Both the position numbers and the translations under genes were made by a program. Below the pieces are notes generated by a model, which saw only the letters and a program-made list of their open reading frames with translations, did no database searches and was not told where the DNA came from. 64,000 nt of DNA from Biomphalaria glabrata (Eukaryota > Mollusca > Gastropoda > Planorbidae): contig NC_074728.1 in assembly GCF_947242115.1 (NCBI RefSeq), positions 4,584,701 to 4,648,700 on the forward strand, given 5' to 3'. Positions 31,672 through 42,500 of this stretch are shown here, piece after piece. The first letter of the stretch is position 1. The number at the start of each line of letters is the position of its first letter.

Positions 31672-32480
31672 ATGAAGTCGAGGTTAAGTCTAACCGCCCA
31701 GTTCATCGGCGACGGCCGGGCTCTCGGGTATGATGGTGAGAGGTTGGAGAGGTAGGTGGCGGAGCAGAAAGATGATTATGAGAGAGCTAAGAAAGAGGAC
31801 GGCTAGATTTGAGAGGGAAGAAAGATGGAAGACGGAGGGAAGGTAGAGGCGAATGCAGAGGAGGCAGTCAGACTTGAGCGTGAAGAGAGGTTGAGAAGAG
31901 AGGCGAAGGCAGAGGAGGCAGCCAGACTTGAGCGTGAAGAGAGGCCAAGGCTGTAATGAAACAACAAATACTAGTCTACCAATACCATGGCTTTATTCCA
32001 CAAAATTAGACTACAGTAAACATTGAATGAAACCAGCACGTCTCACATAACACTGATGCAGTACTATACACACACACGCACTGAACATGTAACACACACA
32101 CACTGAACATGTAACACACACACACTGGGCATGACCTTCTGACACGCTGGACGCACGCAGAAAATCAACTCAGTTACACTACAAAGGCAGAAGAGGCGGC
32201 CAGACTTGGGCGTGAAGAGAGGTTGAGAATAGAGGCAAAGGCAGAGGAGGCGGCCAGACTTGAGCGTAAAGAGAGTTTGAGAAGAGCGGCGAAGGCAGAG
32301 GAGGCGGCCAGACTTAAGCGTGAGGAGAGGGGGGGAGAAGAAACAAAACGAACGTGAGGAGAAGACCAGAGGCGTGAGGAGCACGAGAGGTGTAAACAGA
32401 GATACTATGAAAAAGATAAAGAGACGGAAGATAGTTTTCGTCCCAGTGGAAGAAGTCAGAAGCCACGAGTCCACAGTTAA
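31672..32480 (+). mobile_element. Fossil LTR-retrotransposon gag-like fragment
   Basis: The start encodes a GRALGYDGERLER motif like the first residues of Ty3/Gypsy-type gag proteins of molluscs, followed by a charged coiled-coil region with internally repeated EEAARLEREERLRRE-type units. It is broken in several places and no protease or polymerase follows. A solo LTR of another element sits inside it. Family call is tentative; it looks old. Confidence 0.5.
31952..32183 (-). mobile_element. Solo LTR (fossil), 232 bp, with 5-bp target duplication
   Basis: Starts TGTAATGAAAC and ends GTTACACTACA (TG...CA), flanked on both sides by AAGGC (31947-31951 and 32184-32188). CTTTATTCC on plus is a poly(A)-type signal on minus, so the element was probably oriented minus. 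Inserted in the gag-like fossil, so it is the younger of the two. Confidence 0.7.
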
Positions 32481-32499
32481 CAATAGACTTACTTAGACT

Positions 32500-32960
32500 T
32501 AGATCATCCCGCGCCGCTTGGTGCATTGGGCTGCAAGCTATCTCCTTAAAGATCTGTCACTGGCAATGTCTAAAAGCCTCATCGCACCTGGTCTCCACTG
32601 TTCTGAGATCCCCCATGAAAGTGTGGCGAGAAGTTCGACGAGGATGTCGCCTATTTGCGCTTTTCTCGTATTGGCCTCAGTATCAAAGCAACTCTTGGAT
32701 ATGCGTAATTCATTTTGTTGGAGAGCATGTCCCTCAAATATCATGCGACGCTCAGTCACGCCCTCACTAAGTGGTCGACTCCCAGTTCGGAGTAGGATTT
32801 CTTTGTTCTAGACCCGATGTCTATAATTGACTCCTAAAGTCCGTCTTAGCTATCCTTGTTGAGCCACATTTAGTCTTTTCTCAATTTTAGCAGATGAATT
32901 TCATGGCTCACATGCATATGTTGCAGTTGGCATGACAATTGTGTTGAGAAGAAAAAATGG
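32500..32960 (-). mobile_element. Transposon-derived reading-frame remnant
   Basis: Minus frame 32538-32759 reads MIFEGHALQQNELRISKSCF and WGISEQWRPGAMRLLDIAS, which has the feel of a repeated transposon-borne protein but no domain I can name. No exon borders. Confidence 0.3.
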
Positions 32961-34289
32961 CTGAGACGGATTTTGGGATTTTCGAAGCCCCCATTAAAGC
33001 AAAGTATGTGATAGCCCATTGAGACAATGAAAGTCAAGGCCCATGGACATGAATATCAATAATCACTAAGGCAATGAATGTAATCAGGTTCTTCTGAGAA
33101 TGTAGTAACGACACATAAAAAGATCATAAAAAAACACCTTTCTTATCAAGACTTCATTAAATAGTGCACAGCTTGCGCACACACAGACACAGACAGACAC
33201 TTACACACACAATAATAAAGCTTGACTGACCAATTTGACTTACCAATTTGACTTGCCAGTTTGCCTGACTAGAAAAAAATATTTCACAACACACAACAAG
33301 CAAAATGTACACAACTTAAAAAAAAAAAAACAAGATTACAAAGACAGTTTGTGTGGAAACACGAACTATAAATCGGCCCGCGAGGTGGTCCACCTAGAGT
33401 CTTCACCAGGGTTCGAACAACGGGACTTCCGCCACAGCATCTCCATACATTCTTTTAGCTTACACCTATATTTTTTTAAAATTATAATTATTAACCATAT
33501 CCGTACATTCAAATTAATAACATGTTATCTGTAATAGAATGATTGCCACTATAGATTTATAAAAGTGATACTGTTTTTTACATAATGAATACATCTGCAC
33601 ACTTAAGCTTTCAGAAGATACATTATTATCTTAATAATTAAAATTTTGTTCAAATTATCAATACATTTATAATATAAAATATCATGATGTCCAATATTCA
33701 TTTTCTCTTCTTATTTCTGAGATCTAAACGGGACGGTCGGATGGACAGACGGACAGACAAACCACACAAAACTAATAGCTTTTTTTTTCCCTTTCGGCGG
33801 CCGCTAAAAACAATATCTTATTTAAAGATAAGAACCGCACAATTACTGGGATATCTCTCACCATTTATCTTTGGCTTTGCCATCTATTTAGGTCTGAACC
33901 ATGAATGGAAAGATAGCACATCTGATCTGCTTTTGTTGGAAAACAACTTTTAGTGAGGAGTGATCTACAGTTTAGAGTGAAACCACACGACCAAGAATCC
34001 ATCTTATTGCCCTTAAATTTTACATATCTCATTAAAAAAAATAATAATTAGAAATTAAGCAAGCTTTATTATTGACTTTCTTGTATGTTTTTATCTTTCT
34101 CGTCTTTTTGGCTTTTTTTTTTGCAATTGATTATTCGACCACTTCTACTCATCCAATCGTCATCAACTTTTGCACGAGATGTTTATGCTCGCTCAGAATT
34201 TTTCTTCAACTCATTTTAAAAAACACCCAACGCATTGATTACTTAAGTAATAATTTTCTTTTTATAAGCATTATGGGGTTGTTTTTTTT
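32961..34289. other. Intergenic, little recognised
   Basis: (AC)-rich part near 33175-33210 and a minus-strand B-box-like TTCGAACCCTGGTGAAGACT near 33395-33420, a scrap of SINE family A. Otherwise AT-rich. Confidence 0.3.
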
Positions 34290-34690
34290 TTTTTTACAAA
34301 GCTTTTATTCACTCTGTCTGGGTGTCTGTCTGGCCAAAAGTGTATATGCGTTATTTCTCTCACACCCAATCTCAGGTCAAGCTAGATTTTGCACAATTCT
34401 TTATTTGTTACCTGACAAAACAAGAATCAATTTTAAAAAAATAACCAAGGGACCTCATTCACCAATCGTAAATAAACACATTTAGCCACGCCATAATATC
34501 GATATAGCAATGAAAAATACGTATCACGTGACAACCTTTATGGATTACATAATTTGTATAGAAGAGATAGAGAACCACGTGGCTAAATGTTGTTTGTTTA
34601 CTATTGGTGAATGAGGTCCATTAGTTATTGGTAATTAATTGTTTTGTTTGGAAATCTCGAATAATGGAAATAAATTGTTATTGACTGAAG
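34290..34690 (+). repeat. Family S repeat interrupted by a MITE
   Basis: CTGTCTGGGTGTCTGTCTGG, CACACCCAATCTCAGGTCAAG and ACAAGAATCAATTTT precede the MITE at 34446-34621; TTGGTAATTAATTGTTTTGT follows it. In the uninterrupted copy at 42120-42190 (minus) these parts lie close together. Confidence 0.55.
34446..34621. mobile_element. MITE with about 45-bp inverted ends
   Basis: Left end GGACCTCATTCACCAATCGT then AAA-AAACACATTTAGCCACG; right end CGTGGCTAAATGTTG then TTTACTATTGGTGAATGAGG-TCC. Core has ACGTATCACGTGACAACCTTTATGG. The copy at 61447-61605 shares ends and core. Non-autonomous DNA transposon. Confidence 0.8.
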
Positions 34691-35175
34691 TAGTAACCTG
34701 GAACAAGGGAAATAAATTGTAATTGATTGAAGTGGTGGTATAAGCTGAGTTAGTCCCCTTTACATTAGGCTGCCGTCTGGGGCGTAGTGAACACAAACTT
34801 CAAATAGAAACATTACAATCTTATACGTTTATAGACACTTCACTGGCAGAGTGGTTAATGCTTTGTCTTAAAAAGCCTGAAGGGGGCTTAAGCCCATAAA
34901 TTAGAATTCAGGTCGTTCATTTAAAAAAAAGTATACATTTCACGAATTGCATTACATGACTGATCCAAACTTATGGATAAAAATTGATATAAGCTTTGTT
35001 TGTTTTTTTAAGTATTCTTTTTGTATTTTGCCTGTTTGTTTTTATACTATTTATTATTATTAGTATAGAAATTAGAACTGTATTAGTCTGAATATTGAAT
35101 TTTAATAAGTAGTTATTTAACAACTTCTATTTATTATTTCGTAACATTTAGATTGCTTCTAAAAGTAGCAACACC

Positions 35176-35224
35176 ATGAAGTGCCTACAACTACAACTGG
35201 TATACTTAGGCTTAGTAATCTTTT
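35176..35224 (+). CDS. Lectin 1 exon 1: signal peptide
   Basis: 49 nt, 16 codons plus one base, donor T/GTAAGT. Hydrophobic leader; the same length and site as in lectin 2 exon 1. Confidence 0.85.
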
Positions 35225-38200
35225 GTAAGTGACAGAGTAATAGCGACGTTTTCTTTATTTTGTTAATACCTATATAGTCATGCAATGTTATCCAAGCAGT
35301 GCCGTGATTGTTTTAAATTTGAAGTATTACATAATTAATCAATTTTGTCACACAAATACAACTTGATCTGACCCGGCTCTACTTAGATTTGCAGGGCCAG
35401 TTCTATGCAAGCTGTTGTTAACCTAAAAAAAATAAGCATCTTGTTTTCTATAGGGCAGACGATAGAAATATATAGATATATATTGTGTCAACCCTTTTCT
35501 GAGTTCTTTTTATACGATTTACTGCCTTTGAAGATCTTAGCACAATACGTCTATTAAAGTCAGACCTTTGTGAACATGGGTAGATGAAACATAGACACGG
35601 ATCTCAAAAACGGCTCTAATAATGTTCCAAGAAATTTTACAGCTGATGTATATCGCTAAGGAAAGAATGACTAGCTCCCTTTGAAAACTCTTGTTTCACT
35701 GTTATAATTTTTCAAAGTATATTGTTACGAATCTCACTATCCAGGCTCTCTGCAAACTGCACCTTACACCACCAACTTAAAGAACTTGACAACTCAGGAC
35801 TCCAAAGTAACGTAACACTTTTATAGTTGAATAAATAACAGCCAATACTGTACAATTGGCAACACGTACACTGTACAAATATCTCTCCAATAACACCGTT
35901 CCGCCGTATCAACTCTTGCACTGGCCTCTCCGTCTCGTTCCGGGATTGCACTGGGTTCAACAGTTCAGGACTGACTTCACACACTAGGCTCGTTGTGTCG
36001 GACTCGATCACAGACCAAGATCAAGACGCCGTTCGCCTCAACTGTACTTGATAGTACTCCGCACCGAACCGTCGTAATGCTCCGTACAGAACCACACCGC
36101 TGAACTGTGCTGTAGTTAACCGGACTGTAGTGAATCGGGCTCTGAACCCCTGCCGTGAACCGTCTCTCGTGAACCGTCTTGACTGCGACACCTCCTCTCT
36201 TATATAGGGTGCCTACTGGCCTTCTCGAACTGGACAGAACGCCGCTCGACGTTTCTAGGTGGTCAGATGACTACAACTCTCGTGACGCTCCTGAGCTCTG
36301 TTCACGCCGGCGATCCTTCCCGAACCGTCCTGTTGATACTCGTTTCGGCTGACCGACGTAGCTCGTCACGGTTGACCGCTCGTCTAGCGCTGGCCTGGGG
36401 CGATTTGCGTCGGCTGACCACACACACACCACTACCCCTCTCTGTGCCACCACCAAGTTTATAACTATATTTGGCTAGAGAACTAGTTCTAGATCTTGAT
36501 TCCACATCGGTTTTGAAAGGACGATTGCGCTCTTGAAAGGATTATTGCGATGGGAATTTCTGACTGTAAGGCTTCACTGTGCAGGTCACCTGAAAAATGC
36601 ATGAGAACAGAGGAGCAAAGATTGTTCAACGGGAAAAAATTGAAAGGCAGGCGTACCAAGGCCAGACCACGAGTGCGGTGGCTTGATGATTTAGTGAAGC
36701 GGTTCTCAACCTTTTAAGCGCGGCGACTCTTTTTACTATCCCCCAGTCTGCCGCGACCCCCCCCCCCCTCCTCCCCCATAACACACACAGCAATAGAAGA
36801 ATACACTAAATACAATCCATATTTTCGATGGTCTTAAGCGACCTTTGACAAATCGTCAATCGACCTCTCCATTGTTCGCGACCCACAGGTTGGGAACCCC
36901 CTGATGCAGTGGCAGATCTACAATAGCTATGGGTCAGGGCATGGAGACGTAAAGCACATGACAGATCAGAATGGAACTGTGTGATAAAGAAGGCTAGGGC
37001 CCTCCATGGGCTGTAGCGCCACTGGGATAGATGGAAGACTGTATTGTTTCATGAGTTTAATAACTTATTGTTCAGGACAAGTTTATGTATTATCTTCTAG
37101 GTCTAAATATAAAGGACCTATCAATGAAATATCTTAAAGTGTACTAGATCTTATACATACTATACTTTCGATTATTTAGTATTCTTTCACGGGGGAAAAT
37201 GGGAATAAGCTGGGTAAAAAAAAGACTTGGGGGGTAGGGGGGGGGAACAAGTAATCTTTCTCTTTGCATTCTATATTTGACTACATTTAAATGTGTATTT
37301 TTACACACGTCAATATCTGGTGTCATTAAAATAGTTGTTTTCTGTAGCTTTGTTTAGATGTTGCCCCTTCGTATTGCCCCTTCGTTTCCTAACCATGGCC
37401 ACCGCTTCACATTTATTTCGTGGAATGAACAGGTCTTTCAATGTGGTCGAAATTCCTGCGTCAGGTAACTGTTCATTTCTATCAGTCGCATATTTCTGGG
37501 AAAAAATGTCATTGATGGTTGTTCACCAACTTCCGCGAGATGGCTGTAAGCTTTGTTTGCGAACATTGTGATAACTATGGCGACGCCCTGTCCGATGTTC
37601 TTACTCACGGAATCACAGTCCTACACACTGCTAGACAATATGCTGACTACGTGAATACTTCCGGCGTTTATGGTGGCGAGCAGTCGTTTGCCCAAACCCA
37701 AAGTTTTGATTTTCTTTGCATTGACTACCATATAGATTTTATAGTGTATTTAAACTATGGCGTAACCAGGTTTGTTTGTTTGTTGTTGCTTTTCAATGGT
37801 GAAATGGGGGTGAAATTCAGTCTTCGTGGATTGTGGGTGTTGGGTGTAGGTAAAAACTGGAACCTGGCCACGGATCTTAAAAACGGCTCTAACGATTTTT
37901 TTTTTATAAGTTTAATAGTTGATGTATATTGCCGAGAAAATACTTATTAGCTTGTTAAAGTACGACCGCTTTAATTTTTCAAAATAAAAAAATTAAAATG
38001 TTAATTTTGTCTAATAGTAGATCGAACATCGGTTTTGAAAGGACTATTTGTCGATTGTCGCGTTTCGGTATTTTTAAATTTATGAAGTTATTGATTCAAG
38101 AGTTAAATAAATTAATCAATAATTGAGTTGTTTATGATTTTTATTGCTTCTTTAAATTAACTGATAAATTAATAGATTAACTAAGCTTTGCTTATATTTT

Positions 38201-39508
38201 CGCTTAAATCTACTCTATATTATATAATTTTTAGCAGCTGTAGATCTAGTTCTATATAATGCAAGTAGTCCTACCAAGAAACTATCGATTTTCACAACTA
38301 TATCTTTAGCTGAGTGGCTAACGTCCTTGCGAAATTTAGATGACAGCTGAGAAAAAAAAAATATTTTATTTTATTTTAAATTATATAATGGTCATTTTTA
38401 TGTATGTTTTTTTGGCTTATATAGGAGCCATGTCTTTGAGTCATACTTATGTATTTACTTACCATTTCAGTCATTGGTCCAATGGTGCTCTGCATATATA
38501 GAACTCAACTGGAGAAAAAATGTGCAAAATTTAGATTTCAAATAATTTCTTATAGAAGTGCGACAAAGTGTCTGAAGTGGAATAACTCCAGCGAGACATA
38601 TGCAAATGCTGTAAGCTTTTGTGAAGGTATTATAATAATGGGGGTGGCGTGGTGGTCACGTTGTAAAGCGATGAGATTTCGAAATGGGGGATCTCGGGTT
38701 TGAATCCCAGTAAAGACTGGGATTTTGAATATTGAAACTTTAAGGGCGCCCCTAAGTCCTTTTATTTACCTTTGCCTATTCCTTACACTGTTGGACCGTT
38801 GGGGCACCAAGCAAGACTCGTCGACCGTCTTTCTCCATTCCTCTCTGTCTTTCCCCTTGTTTAGAACCTCTCTCAATAGCAAGCCCGTCCATTTTTTTAT
38901 GTTGTCCTCCCATCGCTTTCTCTGTCTGCCTCTTCTTCTTTTTCCTGGTACTGTTCCCTGCGAGCCCCGCAGATCATGTAATACATTTTAAACTTGTGTT
39001 TTTTTACAATTGTTAGCAGGTCATCATGGGGTCCTATCGCTGCATTAACCTTGTCTCTAATCTCTTGGTTTGTGATGCGGTCTTCGAATGTGATACCTAG
39101 GATCCTTCTGTAGCATCTCCATTCCATTGCTAGGATCCTCCTCTCTAGCTCTGCAGTCAGCGTCCAAGACTCACAAGCATATAAAAATGTGGCCATGACC
39201 AGGGAGCGCATCAGTCTGATTTATGTGCCGAGGGCTAAGAATTTTGTCTTTCCCCTGAGTCCACATAACTCTTATTGACACCTGACAATAATTGGCGAAA
39301 AGTGAAGGTGGTTGATCGTTGTCTTGGCTACATGACGTTCTTGTTAAAAGTGAGCCACAGAAACAGAGAACCTTTACATCATCTGCCTCATAGATCGTGG
39401 AACATCAATTTAGATCGCACAAAACCCTAGTACTCCGCGGAACACAGTTTGGGAGACACTGTTTTACAGAACTAAAATATCATCAGAATTACGAAATAAA
39501 TACACAAA

Positions 39509-39594
<86 letters not shown>

Positions 39595-42500
39595 GTACCT
39601 ATCTATCTATCGATCGATCGATCTATCTAAATATACAATCTTAAGACCACTAGAAATATTCGAACTTACAGCTTTCGGTTCGAAATCTCAAGCTTTACTC
39701 TTGATCTACACGACCCTATTAATGTTGAAACATATGTCTCGGTTTCAATTCAATAGTCGCAGAAATTGAATTTCTAGTTAGCTATATTATTACATTTAAA
39801 CACTATCTTTTTATTATTCTATGGTATCGTACTGATCATTTATTATTTTTTTGTTTTTTTTTGTGTGTTTTTTTTTTTGAAGATATTGATACCGGTACTT
39901 TATTGGCCAATTTCAAGACAGATGACGAATTAGCATTGGCAGATAGATACTCCAGACAGTGGCAGTTCTGGGTAGGTTTAACTGACTTGCAGAGGGAAGG
40001 AGTTTACAGATGGACTGATGATGGGAGTTACGCAAGAGATTTGGATCAAATCTTTAGTAAATAAAGTTTAATAGCATCCTCTCTCTCTCACACCGTTCCT
40101 CTCTTTCTCTCAGTCTCTCTATCGTTCTCTCACTCTCTCTCTTTTTCTCTACCACTTTCTCTCTCAAACTCTCTCACTCTCTTACTCACTTTCTTTCTCT
40201 CTCTCTCTCTCTCTCTCACACATTTTCTCTCTCACTCTTTCTCTCTCTTTCGCTCTCTCTTTCACTTTCTGTTTCTCTCTCTTTCGTTCTCTCTTTCACT
40301 TTCTGTTTCTCTCTCTTTTGCTCTCTCTTTCACTTTCTCTTTCTCTCTCTTTCGCTCTCTCTTTCACTTTCTCTTTCTCTCTCTTTCGCTCTCTCTTTCA
40401 CATTCTCTTTCTCTCTCTTTCGCTCTCTCTTTCACTTTCTCTTTCTCTCTCTTTCACTCTCTCTTTCACGTTCTCTTTCTCTCTCTTTCGTTCTTTCTTT
40501 CACTTTCTGTTTCTCTCTCTTTCGCTCTCTCTTTCTCTTTCTCTCTCTTTCGCTCTCTCTTTCACTTTCTCTCTCTTTCGCTCTCTCTTTCTCTCTCTTT
40601 CGCTCTCTCTTTCACTTTCTCTCTCTTTCGCTCTCTCTTTCACTTTCTCTTTCTCTCTCTTTCGCTCTCTCTTTCACTTTCTCTTTCTCTCTCTTTCACT
40701 TTCTCTATCTCTCTCTTTCGTTCTCTCTTTCACTTTCTCTTTCTCTCTCTTTCGCTCTCTCTTTCACTTTCTCTTTCTCTCTCTTTCGCTCTCTCTTTCA
40801 CTTTCTCTTTCTCTCTCTTTCACTTTCTCTTTCTCTCTCTTTCACTTTCTCTTTCTCTCTCTTTCGCTCTCTCTTTCACTTTCTCTTTCTCTCTCTTTCG
40901 CTCTCTCTTTCACTTTCTCTTTCTCTCTCTCTCTCTCTTTCTCCATTTCTTCTCTTTTTCTCTCTTTCTCTCTCTCACTCTCTCTCTAATTCTATCTCTA
41001 TCTCTCTATCTCTCTCTCTCTTTCACACTATCTCACTTTTTTTCTTGTCACTTTCTAGCTATTTCTCCTTGGTTCCTCTCAAAATTTGTTTCTGTTGCAT
41101 TTCTTCACCTCTCCCTCTGGTTCTCTATGTCTATTTTATTATTTATTTATGTATTTCTATATCATATTCAAATTCACTTCATTTTATTTTTCTAGCATCT
41201 ATCGCATTTTCTCTCTTCCGCTAAAACAGGCAGCATTTAATCTCTTCAATTTCCAAAAAAAAAACGACATTATTAATAGATACTTTTCTCCCCTATTCTC
41301 ATTGTAATGCATAGGTCTCTTCATTATTCTGATAGAAAAAAAAAAAACCACCGCTCAAAAAAAAAATTATAATAAAAAAAAAAGCATTTTTAAAAACACG
41401 CACGTAAATTCTAGATTTCACATCAAAATGCTAATAGGCTGAGAACCTGAAGCCCATAAAACGTATTGAGATATTTCTATAATATCAAGGCACAATTCTT
41501 AGTTGTCTGACTCACAACTTCATCACTCAATATTCAATTTGCCTGGGACCAAAAAAAAAAAGTCTAACTCGTTAATACTTACCTAGTGCCTAGAACAACC
41601 TCGTATAGATTACGAAGCAGAAGGATAAGCGCTATTTAGTGATATGTACTATAAAGCTAGACGGTAAGCGCTATTTAGTGATATGTACTAAAAGATATAA
41701 GGGTAAGTGACTTAAAAGTGCTATTCAGTGATATGTCCTAAAAATTACTATTTAGTGATATGTATTTAAAAGATAGAAGGGTCCGCATTTTTATTAATAT
41801 GTACCTTCTTGAGAAATTTGTAACCATATTTAAACGAAGAAGAAATATCACTAAAAATATACTTAAAATAAGTTTACATTAAGTTTAATTGTATCCATTA
41901 TTTTCTATCAGACATGTAATTAAATTTGTAATTGATCTTGACTGACAATAATACATTTGTGAATTTAGAAATACTTTTACCAGTTGTTTTATTTTTTGGT
42001 AATTTCAAGCTTTTAGTTGTCTCAGTACCCTACTTGTTCACCCAGAGTTCAAGCCTCCATAACGGAACTAATTCAACTTATACCAACCCAACAGTCTAAT
42101 ATGATTTCTCTCTTTTGTTTCGAACCAAACAAAATAATTAATTACCAATCATGAATGAATTTTTTTTTAATCGATTCTTGTTTGTTCAGATACAAACAAA
42201 TAATCGTACAATATTTACACTTAATCTGAGATGGGGTGTGGGGGGAAATAATGAGTACAAACTTATTACCACACAGGCTGAGTTGACATAAGCTCTGTTA
42301 CTAGTAATTTCCCGGTTTAAGGAAAACAAAAATACAAAAATTAATTTTCTATAGTGAGTTCCACGAGCTGTTTGTACAAACAAAATATATTTTCCCACGT
42401 TTTCTTCCTTCTTCTTATCTTATATTTTATAGACGTTATTTTATAAGAAATGATAATTAAGTCCTACGCATTTCAAGTCATGCATGTTAATCTAGTCATG

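Noticed and set aside
40318-40989. 223-codon frame of SLSLSF repeats
   Set aside because: Translation of a polypyrimidine array within a lectin intron.
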